Shown here in pieces: positions 1 to 5,562 of a DNA stretch of 8,411 nucleotides. A program made the translations under genes and the position numbers. Source of the stretch: Promethearchaeota archaeon (GTDB taxonomy: Archaea; Asgardarchaeota; Lokiarchaeia; Sigyniarchaeales; SOKP01). The notes beneath the pieces were generated by a model. It worked only from the letters and a program-made list of their open reading frames with translations, was not told where the DNA came from and made no database searches. The DNA is taken from NCBI GenBank assembly GCA_030615235.1, contig JAUWZR010000112.1, positions 1 through 8,411 on the forward strand. Reading direction: 5' to 3'. Numbering within the stretch: position 1 is the stretch's first letter; the number at the start of each line of letters is the position of its first letter.

Positions 1-396
1 AAATATAAAAAATTACAACGTCGTGTTATTAAGGAATCAAATCTCACTCCTCCTCAATACTCAATCCTACAAGAACTCTGGAAATCAGATGAAAAACCAT
101 TTAAAATGCTAGCTTTAGCATGTTGTTGTTCTCAATCAACAATAACAGGGATTATTGATACTATGGAAAAAAATAATCTAGTAACACGAGAATCAAATCC
201 AAATGATAGACGGAGTCTTTTAGTAAAACTTACTGAAAAAGGAAAAAATTTAAAATCTCTACCTCGACCTATTAAGTTTGTTGTAAAGGATTGTTGTGGT
301 GGTTTTGAAGCTGAAGAGATTAAATACCTGGTCCATCTTCTGAAAAAATTAGATAATTCATTTGAAATGAATGGGATGGACGTATGTCAAGCTTGA
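1..396 (+). CDS. MarR-family transcriptional regulator, cysteine-rich (5' end outside window)
   Basis: The frame is open from the window edge, so only the C-terminal 131 residues are seen; a usual MarR protein is about 140-150, so little is missing. The visible part has the family layout: LTPPQYSIL helix, a helix-turn-helix ending in SQSTITGIIDTMEKNNLV, the wing with NPNDRRSLLVKLTEKG, and a C-terminal dimerisation helix. Oddly, the turn that normally reads like LGVS is CCCS (three adjacent cysteines, visible residues 41-43). A CC pair (98-99) and a near-terminal Cys (129) follow. MarR proteins bind palindromic operators as dimers and release DNA on ligand binding or thiol modification. Placed directly upstream of an operator-like dyad and arsM, this one is inferred to sense arsenite or another thiol-reactive agent. 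The family call is strong; the ligand is a guess. Confidence 0.88.
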   Translation, partial: KYKKLQRRVIKESNLTPPQYSILQELWKSDEKPFKMLALACCCSQSTITGIIDTMEKNNLVTRESNPNDRRSLLVKLTEKGKNLKSLPRPIKFVVKDCCGGFEAEEIKYLVHLLKKLDNSFEMNGMDVCQA

Positions 397-435
397 TTTC
401 ATTATTTGAAATAGCTTTTTTATTTTCAGGAAATA

Positions 436-459
436 GTTCGGACCCGAAATATTCGGAAC
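436..459. promoter_or_regulatory. Dyad operator upstream of the peptide-arsM unit
   Basis: Three alternating pentamers are visible: TTCGG-AC-CCGAA-ATA-TTCGG, flanked by GTTC on the left and GAAC on the right. This gives an inner perfect inverted repeat (CCGAA/TTCGG) and an outer imperfect one. The block stands out as GC-rich in an AT-rich gap and abuts the TATA box. A dimeric repressor here would block TBP/TFB. The MarR protein encoded just upstream is the natural candidate, but binding is inferred. Confidence 0.6.
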
Positions 460-460
460 C

Positions 461-470
461 TTTATATACT
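461..470 (+). promoter_or_regulatory. TATA box for the peptide-arsM unit
   Basis: The sequence TTTATATACT lies directly 3' of the operator dyad. Transcription would start about 25 bases downstream, near 490, giving a leader of roughly 45 bases before the ATG at 538. It is the best archaeal-type TATA element in this gap. Confidence 0.55.
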
Positions 471-537
471 ATAGTTGATTATTTATAATTGAATAAAATT
501 ATAAAAAATAATTATTGAATTGGAGTGTGGTAAAAAA

Positions 538-660
538 ATGAAAAAAACAAAAACAATAAAACTTGTAGAAGCTGAAATAAGAAGAAAAGCAAAAAAGTCA
601 TTTTGTATCCAGTATCCTAATGTCTGTTGGGGTAAAATTGAGATTCCTGTAGGATTTTAA
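538..660 (+). CDS. Small cysteine-containing peptide, 40 aa, upstream of arsM
   Basis: An ATG opens 40 codons ending in TAA. GGAG lies 12 bases upstream in the context ATTGGAG, the same signal used by arsM and by the gene at 2555. The peptide is basic in its first half (MKKTKTIKLVEAEIRRKAKK) and ends SFCIQYPNVCWGKIEIPVGF, with two cysteines in C-x6-C spacing and a Tyr-Pro/Trp-Gly core. It has no membrane segment or signal peptide. It lies 36 bases before arsM and is almost certainly on the same transcript. I do not recognise the family. It could bind a metalloid, act as an arsenic-responsive leader peptide, or be a small partner of ArsM. The ribosome site and codon content favour a real gene. 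Confidence 0.6.
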   Translation: MKKTKTIKLVEAEIRRKAKKSFCIQYPNVCWGKIEIPVGF

Positions 661-696
661 GGATCTAGTAAAAATAACAAATTGGAGGTAAAATAA

Positions 697-1572
697 ATGG
701 TAGAATTAGATACTCAAGAAATACGAAAAATTGTAAGAGAGCAATACGGTAAAACAGCAAATCGTGCAAAGAGTTATGCTTGTGGTTGTTCTTCTAAGAA
801 TTCAGTAGATTCTTCTTCAAGTTCTTGCTGTGGCGATGTTAATACATTACAAAATTATAGTACTAAAATCGGATATTCAGAAGAGGAAATTAAAAGTGTT
901 CCTCAAGGTATAGTAGGTTTAGGGTGTGGAAATCCAATTGCACTTGCTTCTATAAAGGAAGGCGAAACTATTGTTGATCTTGGTTCAGGTACCGGATTTG
1001 ATTGTTTTCTAGCGGCAAATAAAGTAGGAAAAAATGGCCAAGTAATTGGTGTAGATATGACACCTCAGATGATTGATACAGCTCGAGAAAATGCAAGAAA
1101 GGGAGATTATAAAAACGTAGAATTCCGACTTGGTGAAATTGAAAATTTACCTGTTGCTGATAATGTTGCTGATCTTGTGATTTCTAACTGTGTTATCAAC
1201 CTTTCTCCTGAAAAAGAAAAGGTTTTTAAGGAAACTTATCGAGTTTTAAAACCAGGTGGAAGGATATTGATTTCTGATATTGTTTTAATGGAAGAATTAC
1301 CCTATCTATTAAAGCAAAATTTAGAAGCATACATTGGCTGTGTAGCAGGAGCACTATTAAGAGAAGATTATATAAGAATCATTCAAGAAACGGGATTTCA
1401 AAATGTTGAAATAGTTGGAGAATCTTATTTTCCAATCAAATTCATGATATCAGATCATAATTTACTTGAATTCAAGGAAAAATTAGACTTGACTCCTGAA
1501 CAAATAGAAGAAATTCGAAATTTTGGTGGTGCAGGGATAAGTTTGAAAGTTAAGGCATATAAACCGAAATAA
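697..1572 (+). CDS. arsM: Arsenite S-adenosylmethionine methyltransferase
   Basis: This 291-residue class I methyltransferase transfers methyl groups from SAM to trivalent arsenic, giving methylated arsenicals in the cytoplasm. The N-terminal VREQYGKTA is typical of ArsM. SAM motif I is VDLGSGTGFD (93-102), with the acidic GVD end of strand 2 near 118-120. The three cysteines that bind As(III) in characterised ArsM proteins are all present in their usual contexts: CGNP (Cys77), SNCVINLS (Cys165) and YIGCVAGAL (Cys215). Extra cysteines at 29, 31, 44 and 45 flank a serine-rich stretch, as seen in many prokaryotic ArsM N-termini. GGAGGT sits seven bases before the ATG, which fixes the start. It is the last gene of the unit with the 40-aa peptide. 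A methyltransferase for another metalloid is possible but less likely. Confidence 0.95.
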   Translation: MVELDTQEIRKIVREQYGKTANRAKSYACGCSSKNSVDSSSSSCCGDVNTLQNYSTKIGYSEEEIKSVPQGIVGLGCGNPIALASIKEGETIVDLGSGTGFDCFLAANKVGKNGQVIGVDMTPQMIDTARENARKGDYKNVEFRLGEIENLPVADNVADLVISNCVINLSPEKEKVFKETYRVLKPGGRILISDIVLMEELPYLLKQNLEAYIGCVAGALLREDYIRIIQETGFQNVEIVGESYFPIKFMISDHNLLEFKEKLDLTPEQIEEIRNFGGAGISLKVKAYKPK

Positions 1573-1583
1573 CTAAGTTCAAT

Positions 1584-1609
1584 TTTGTCTTTTTTTTGTT
1601 TTTATTTTT
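1584..1609 (+). terminator. T-rich terminator after arsM
   Basis: A run of almost pure T, including T8 and T5 blocks, starts 12 bases after the arsM stop codon. No stem precedes it. T-rich tracts are the usual intrinsic termination signal in archaea. Confidence 0.55.
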
Positions 1610-1824
1610 AATAAGAGTATGATTCTAAAATGATAGCTATATATTAAATCTATTTCATCTAAAACGACAAAATTTGTGATTGTTTTACCTCGCTTTGATA
1701 ATCTTGCAGATTTTCACCGTCCCTTGGCTCTTTTCATTTTAATATTCATTCTATTCCTCCCTCTATCTATTTTATCATTAGGTTTCACCTTAATCTTTAA
1801 ATTCGTAAAAAACAAATTAATTAC

Positions 1825-2029
1825 ATGAAAGATCAAGAAGAAAATGAGATTGAGATAGAAATTCGTGAACATTCCGATGCAGATTTCTTTCCCGAGAAGT
1901 GCCCAAATTGTAAATTGAGCAATCTGAAAAGACTTACGTACAAGTCTAGAGAGATCCAAGATTTAGGCACGCCCCTCATTTGCCGTCGGATCTCTTATGT
2001 ATTGTAAATTTTACCAATCTTTTTTCTAA
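1825..2029 (+). pseudogene. Decayed N-terminal fragment of a zinc-finger (ISL3-like) transposase
   Basis: The first frame gives 60 residues ending at 2007. After a charged start it reads FFPEKCPNC, then LTYKSREIQDLGTP and CRRISYVL. The combination of a CPxC knuckle, a basic R-E-I-x-D-L-G-T-P segment and an R-R strand is the layout of the N-terminal zinc finger of ISL3-type transposases. The partner cysteine motif appears only in the +1 frame at 2003-2026 (CKFYQSFF then TAA), where intact proteins have CxxCxxSF. So the fragment is frameshifted and stops before any DDE catalytic domain. There is no ribosome site, and no terminal inverted repeats were found. It may instead be a small zinc-finger gene by chance. 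Confidence 0.4.
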
Positions 2030-2087
2030 ATACATGATTATTTACGAAAATGATGATTTTAAAGTAAATTTTTTTTTCAAGTTTGAA

Positions 2088-2095
2088 TTAAATAG
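2088..2095 (+). promoter_or_regulatory. Putative TATA box for the cysteine-rich protein unit
   Basis: TTAAATAG stands about 40 bases before the ATG at 2132, with purines (GAA) just upstream. Initiation would fall near 2117, giving a short leader without a Shine-Dalgarno site. The element is one of several AT-rich options here, so the call is weak. Confidence 0.3.
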
Positions 2096-2131
2096 ATTAT
2101 GACAAATATTAAGAAAATATTCTGATGGCTG

Positions 2132-2542
2132 ATGGAACAAAATAAAGAAATTCTTATTGAAATTTTTAAAAAATTAGGTGAAAAATGTACCTCATGTGGT
2201 AGGTTTTTCATAGGCGCAGCAATTGAAGCTTCTACTGAAAGTGGAAATTATGGTGTGCATCTTGAAGGTATAGGAAATTACCCTTTAAGTTGTGTTAAAT
2301 GTCCAGAATGTGCCATGGAATGTTATAATAATTTTGACGGACTTGCTCCATGTGATGAAGATGATGCAAATTTAGAAGAAGAAGACTTAGAGTGTTATCC
2401 TTATACTGATGATTATCAGGACCATCAACTAGAATTAGTACCATCTAATGGATGTGAAATAAAAGGAGGGCAATTAATCGATCTTTCAGATTTTCTATTA
2501 AGTAAAATTAATATTTTAAATGAAGATGACTTTGATATTTAA
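2132..2542 (+). CDS. Cysteine-rich acidic protein with ferredoxin-like Cys spacing
   Basis: The protein has 136 residues, with no signal peptide or membrane segment, and I do not recognise the family. Cysteines come in two groups: C19-x2-C22 (CTSCGRFF, zinc-ribbon-like) and C54-x2-C57-x2-C60-x3-C64 (CVKCPECAMEC). The second has exactly the spacing of a [4Fe-4S] ferredoxin signature but lacks the usual following proline. Single cysteines follow at 74, 88 and 108. Residues 75-98 are strongly acidic (CDEDDANLEEEDLE region) and the C-terminus ends in EDDFDI. A zinc-binding fold built from C19/C22 and part of the second group is as likely as an iron-sulfur site. The earlier ATG at 2125 closes after six codons, so 2132 is chosen. 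The next gene starts 12 bases after its stop, so the two form a unit. Confidence 0.75.
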   Translation: MEQNKEILIEIFKKLGEKCTSCGRFFIGAAIEASTESGNYGVHLEGIGNYPLSCVKCPECAMECYNNFDGLAPCDEDDANLEEEDLECYPYTDDYQDHQLELVPSNGCEIKGGQLIDLSDFLLSKINILNEDDFDI

Positions 2543-2554
2543 TTGGAGATAAAA

Positions 2555-2779
2555 ATGGCAAATTTTTTAATAAGATATGAAGATGGAGAAAGAATAAAAA
2601 ATCATGATGGAGAAGATATGTGGTATAAGACAAAAAAAAGTGCTGTGTATGGAGCAGCAGTTTATGCTGAAAAAGAGAAAAAAAATGTCATAATTTTAAA
2701 AGGTCAAAATAAAGCACGAATGCTCCCTAATGGAGAAGTGGAGTTATTAAATGGCGATGACCTGTATCGGCTATTGTGA
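2555..2779 (+). CDS. Small DUF2188-like protein, 74 aa
   Basis: The start is the ATG at 2555. A longer reading from TTG at 2543 would begin inside the TTGGAG ribosome site and is rejected. The product begins MANFLIRYEDGERI, has W27, then a helix rich in alanine (KSAVYGAAVYAEKEKK) and a strand VIILKGQNKAR. This two-strand, helix, strand order with a terminal basic K/R resembles DUF2188, a small family of unknown function, but the match is by eye. It is charged and soluble. It lies 12 bases downstream of the cysteine-rich gene, so they are probably co-transcribed and may act together. Confidence 0.7.
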   Translation: MANFLIRYEDGERIKNHDGEDMWYKTKKSAVYGAAVYAEKEKKNVIILKGQNKARMLPNGEVELLNGDDLYRLL

Positions 2780-2811
2780 AAAAACTGCAAACTGGAGAGT
2801 CTAATAAAGGA

Positions 2812-2843
2812 TTTATTTTTTATCTTTCTTTTTTTATAATTTT
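2812..2843 (+). terminator. T-rich terminator of the 2132-2779 unit
   Basis: A long T-rich stretch with T7 blocks begins 33 bases after the last stop codon. It is similar in look and position to the tract after arsM. Confidence 0.5.
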
Positions 2844-3088
2844 GAATGGATTCAGAAATTTTTATTTATGAGTAAAGTATAACGAGAAATGAATTTAGAC
2901 TTTATTAATAAAATATGATTAGTATTAAAAAGTCGAGATTGAATGAAATTCAATTTTTCGGATGGTTACAAAATTCAGTGCTGGTAAATAAAGTGGAAAT
3001 TGTTTTTCATCTAGCTTTTTTAATCAAATGATTTTACATTAGAAATAAAAAGTGTTTATCACATTTTCCGGACTTGCACAAATTCAAT
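2844..3088. other. Convergent gap with a short hairpin
   Basis: No open frame with a start signal was found on either strand. The one clear structure is ATTGAAT-GAA-ATTCAAT at 2938-2954, a perfect seven-pair stem followed by T4, which could be a second plus-strand terminator. The remainder is AT-rich sequence between converging transcripts. Confidence 0.4.
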
Positions 3089-3790
3089 TTATTTCTTAGG
3101 TTTTTTCAGGGCTTCTTCCGATACTTCAATCCCTACTTCTTCTTTCTCTTCTTTAAATGGTTTCACTGGATTAGACTTGTCAATTGGAGAATCACACGCC
3201 CAACACAGATTTTCTAAATTGCTTAAGGCTTCAGAGCATTTTATACAGTATAATGCGCCACAACCTGTACACATGAACATGACACCTCCTACTTTTCCCT
3301 TACATACCAAACAAATTTTTTTTTCTATAGAAATTGAGACTTCTTCTTCGGTAATTCTTTGAGGCTTAGTAAACATTCCTAAAATATCTCGACTTTTTTC
3401 TTTAATTTTTCCTTTTAGATCTAAACTTGCCTCGGATCTAATATTTCTTATTATAAAATATACTAAAAGGATAAAAAGTATAAGAGTAACAAGAGATAGA
3501 GAATAATTAATCGGGATGCCAATAATTAACGAATAGAGTAATCTTAGAAAGTAAGAACAAATAACTAAGATTCCTATGATTTTCCAAAAACGCGAAGTTC
3601 GGGAAAAAGAGTTAGGATTAATAAATGTAGGAGATAAAGAAATAATAGCTCCAATAATAACTAAAATCGGGGGAAGTAATAAAGGAATTACTCCTAATGG
3701 TTTATATATAGCATAAGAGACACCATTGTCGATTAGTAAATAACCCAAAAGTAAAAGCAATGATACTGCTTTAAACTCGAACGTGTCCAT
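3089..3790 (-). CDS. Multi-TM membrane protein with C-terminal RING-like zinc domain
   Basis: The 233-residue protein has about four membrane helices (near 8-25, 32-53, 70-92 and 97-116), a basic cytosolic linker, then eight cysteines: C160-x2-C163-x10-C174-x2-C177-x4-C182-x2-C185-x10-C196-x2-C199. This even pairing fits a cross-brace RING-like or treble-clef domain holding two zinc ions, all Cys and no His. The tail is lysine/glutamate-rich. The motif ending in an ENLCWACDSPID-like stretch is, from memory, common in Asgard archaeal proteins. A ubiquitin-ligase role is possible but unproven. Its first 58 bases overlap the upstream membrane gene in another frame. A one-base correction at the A8 run (3833-3840) would join them into one protein of about 370 residues. 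The start at 3790 is the only Met before the first membrane helix. Confidence 0.8.
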   Translation of the reverse strand: MDTFEFKAVSLLLLLGYLLIDNGVSYAIYKPLGVIPLLLPPILVIIGAIISLSPTFINPNSFSRTSRFWKIIGILVICSYFLRLLYSLIIGIPINYSLSLVTLILFILLVYFIIRNIRSEASLDLKGKIKEKSRDILGMFTKPQRITEEEVSISIEKKICLVCKGKVGGVMFMCTGCGALYCIKCSEALSNLENLCWACDSPIDKSNPVKPFKEEKEEVGIEVSEEALKKPKK

Positions 3791-4200
3791 TTTGTAGTAT
3801 AATATAAGATATACGGTAATAGAATCGATGAGAAAAAAAAGAGATAAATCAACATTAAGAAAGATAAAATTTCAAGATAAATCCTAAATAAAACTAAATT
3901 AATATAAATAATTATTAAAAAAATAATAGAAGTAAAAGTAAGTATAGAAAAAAGATATTTCGTGCGTTTTATAGTAATCTCAAATGCTATACATAAAAGT
4001 ATTCGGCTCAATTGTAATGAAAGATCATCACAGAGCCCAATGATTAAAATATAATTTGGAATCGAAAGATCTTGTGTTAAATCTGGATATTCACCATAAA
4101 AAACACCATTTCTAAAAGTTCCTGGTAATAGAAGATCAATTAAACAAATAAAAATAGAAGCCAGACAAAAGCCTAAAAGGAACCCTGCATATCCATACAT
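3733..4200 (-). CDS. Hypothetical multi-TM membrane protein (possibly the N-terminal part of the next gene)
   Basis: A 155-residue, very hydrophobic protein with helices near 4-26, 50-73, 83-107 and 110-133, and no recognised motif. The loop at 27-48 (PGTFRNGVFYGEYPDLTQD) is probably extracytoplasmic. The last 20 or so residues are less membrane-like and are encoded within the start of the 3790 gene. If one base has been lost in the T8 run (A8 on the plus strand, 3833-3840), the true protein would continue after Phe123 with LIDSITVYLILYYK and then the whole downstream protein. If no base is missing, it is a separate gene with an unusually long overlap. No Shine-Dalgarno site precedes the ATG. 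Confidence 0.6.
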   Translation of the reverse strand: MYGYAGFLLGFCLASIFICLIDLLLPGTFRNGVFYGEYPDLTQDLSIPNYILIIGLCDDLSLQLSRILLCIAFEITIKRTKYLFSILTFTSIIFLIIIYINLVLFRIYLEILSFLMLIYLFFFSSILLPYILYYTTKWTRSSLKQYHCFYFWVIY

Positions 4201-4227
4201 AAATATTCTTTCTTTAAATATTTCTGT

Positions 4228-4332
4228 CTATTTCCCTTTCCTAAAATATTGTAATCCAGTTATAAATAACACAGTTATTGCTGCACCCCAAAAGAATCGA
4301 TCCATGGGATCCCACAACATTACCTCCGTCAT
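4228..4332 (-). CDS. Single-TM micropeptide, 34 aa
   Basis: ATG at 4332 opens MTEVMLWDPMDRFFWGAAIT followed by VLFITGLQYFRKGK and TAG. It has one membrane helix (about 9-26) with acidic residues before it and basic RKGK after it, so the C-terminus is probably cytosolic. In-frame ATGs also occur at 4320 and 4305. A GGAGGT sits at 4327-4322, too close to the 4320 start and inside the longer reading, so the start is uncertain. It lies 27 bases upstream of the next membrane gene on the same strand and probably shares its transcript. The family is not recognised. The clean amphipathic-flanked helix argues for a real gene. Confidence 0.5.
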   Translation of the reverse strand: MTEVMLWDPMDRFFWGAAITVLFITGLQYFRKGK

Positions 4333-4593
4333 TTTGCATCACTCATGTTCTAAACGAAATTTTTCATTAATGTAAGAATTAATGTTCTTAGGATTTATGA
4401 GCTTATTAATATAATTCTTTCACAGCTCCATGAAATAAATCGAATTCTCGAGTATTGAGTTTTCAAGAACGACTTTGAAAGAGTTCTCGAAGTTTTAGAA
4501 GAGCAATCTTATCAATACACTTAATACGCATCACTGAGTTTTGTAACAATCCAATTTTTCTTGTTAATATAGGCTTAAATGATATAATTCTTT
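4333..4593. other. Gap with no confident gene
   Basis: A minus-strand open stretch (about 4436-4600) ends in a 22-codon ATG frame reading MRIKCIDKIALLKLRELFQS-like sequence, without a ribosome site. It may be a gene remnant or chance. An inverted repeat CATTAAT/ATTAATG occurs at 4365-4384, upstream of the 34-aa gene. A minus-strand TATA-like run lies near 4404-4417. Confidence 0.3.
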
Positions 4594-4860
4594 TTATGTA
4601 TACGCGTGCCAACTATCAACAGCTTTAAAGTATTCTAGTCCGAGCTGGTGTGACCCTATAAATTCCTCCCATTTCATGATCGCTTCGTGCTTTATGCCCC
4701 CCAAGCCGAAGAATGCATCGTAGGTTAGTTCAAAAAAGGTGTCGAGATTTTTTTTGAAAAGATCAAAAGTTGGGATTTTTTTCGCTGTAGTAAGTTTTTT
4801 AAAAATAGAATATACTTCTTGATATTGATATTCTTTTAGTTCAACTTTTTTAGTACTCAT
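4594..4860 (-). CDS. Hypothetical small helical protein, 88 aa
   Basis: The product starts MSTKKVELKEYQYQEVYSIF and is mostly helical and soluble, with several aromatics (FDLFKKNLDTFFELTYDAFF) and a C-terminal DSWHAYT. The family is not recognised. ATG at 4860 is preferred; GTG at 4866 would add two residues. The start overlaps the last codons of the upstream two-TM frame, which ends at 4850. This is a coupled arrangement suggesting the two are one operon and that the upstream frame was once translated to its end. The sequence GAGTGG just before the ATG may act as a weak ribosome site. Confidence 0.65.
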   Translation of the reverse strand: MSTKKVELKEYQYQEVYSIFKKLTTAKKIPTFDLFKKNLDTFFELTYDAFFGLGGIKHEAIMKWEEFIGSHQLGLEYFKAVDSWHAYT

Positions 4861-5070
4861 TTCCACTCATTTTTATCCCGCCTATGATAGTACTAGCAAT
4901 TCTTGCCAAAGATAACAGGATTATCACCCAATAAAATTCTAGGAAAATGCTCCAGAAAAATATTAAAAGGTCATAAACTATGATACTCAGTATAAAACAA
5001 ATAATCCCAGAAAAAATAAGCCACGATCCGAGGGATTTTTGAGGAATTTTAACACACCTTTGAAATTCAT
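4850..5070 (-). pseudogene. Small two-TM membrane protein broken by a frameshift
   Basis: ATG at 5070 starts MNFKGVLKFLKNPSDRGLFF and soon stops at 4987. A second frame, offset by one base and lacking any start codon upstream, continues with a strongly hydrophobic run (ICFILSIIVYDLLIFFWSIF, then EFYWVIILLSLARIASTIIG) and ends KMSGNEY at 4850. Adding one base to the T6 run (A6 on the plus strand, 5011-5016) joins them into a 73-residue protein with two membrane helices (about 18-38 and 42-65). Its end overlaps the next gene by 11 bases, as coupled genes do. So this is either a recent inactivation or a homopolymer sequencing error. The family is not recognised. Confidence 0.6.
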
Positions 5071-5562
5071 TTTAATACGGATATACACATCAAATGTACA
5101 AATTTACATTTACACATATTAATATACTTTATTCTTGTATTTAAAAAAAAAAAAAAACACTTAGATCTTAGATTAATTAAGCATATTTTCATTACACATT
5201 TTCATCCTGCTCATTTTGAAAATCTTATAGCAATAATCACTCGCCTTTCAAGTAAAAACAAGTTTCTATCTAATAAATTTACTAAACCTAATCTAAGAAT
5301 GATAAGAAACTAGCTAACTAGATTTTAGATTACTTTCTTGAAAATACACTTATATATGATAATATTATTTTGTATAATTTGTTTAATGAAACTATGGAAA
5401 ACATGGAAAAGATGTACCCAGACTTATTTTAATCGATTTTTATCATTTTTTTCTTACTATAACCAAGAATTCCGAAAGATATTCAAATTCTTATCTACTT
5501 TTCCTGTTAATTCGGTAGGTTTTAACTCGTACTTATCTCAGATTTGCATTAAACTTAAATTA
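5071..5562. other. Gene-poor gap with A15 tract and scattered inverted repeats
   Basis: The region holds an A15 run at 5143-5157. A ten-base inverted pair TCTTAGATTA / TAATCTAAGA lies at 5166-5175 and 5289-5298, and a near copy TTTTAGATTA is at about 5324-5333. A plus-strand frame from TTG at 5338 runs antisense into the gene ending at 5563 and has no ribosome site, so it is not accepted. No RNA gene was recognised. Confidence 0.4.

Noticed and set aside
1714..1959. Minus-strand 81-aa frame, including an 11-codon ATG frame after a good GGGAGGA site near 1750
   Set aside because: The long frame is antisense to the transposase remnant and looks non-coding. The short frame ends at TGA after 11 codons. 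Reading through TGA stays open for about 38 codons, but nothing suggests a selenoprotein and the product is unrecognisable.
2543..2554. TTG start extending the 74-aa protein by four residues
   Set aside because: The TTG is part of the TTGGAG ribosome site for the ATG at 2555.
3177..3362. Plus-strand 61-aa frame
   Set aside because: It is a shadow of the RING-like coding region on the other strand.
4436..4600. Possible minus-strand gene of about 50 codons downstream of the 88-aa gene
   Set aside because: It has no ATG until its last 22 codons, no ribosome site and no family signature, and a stretch of this length is not rare by chance.
5143..5298. A15 tract and TCTTAGATTA-type inverted repeats as a CRISPR, origin or structured RNA
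   Set aside because: The copies are few, short and unevenly spaced. The stem would span about 115 bases of AT-rich DNA, with no other support.
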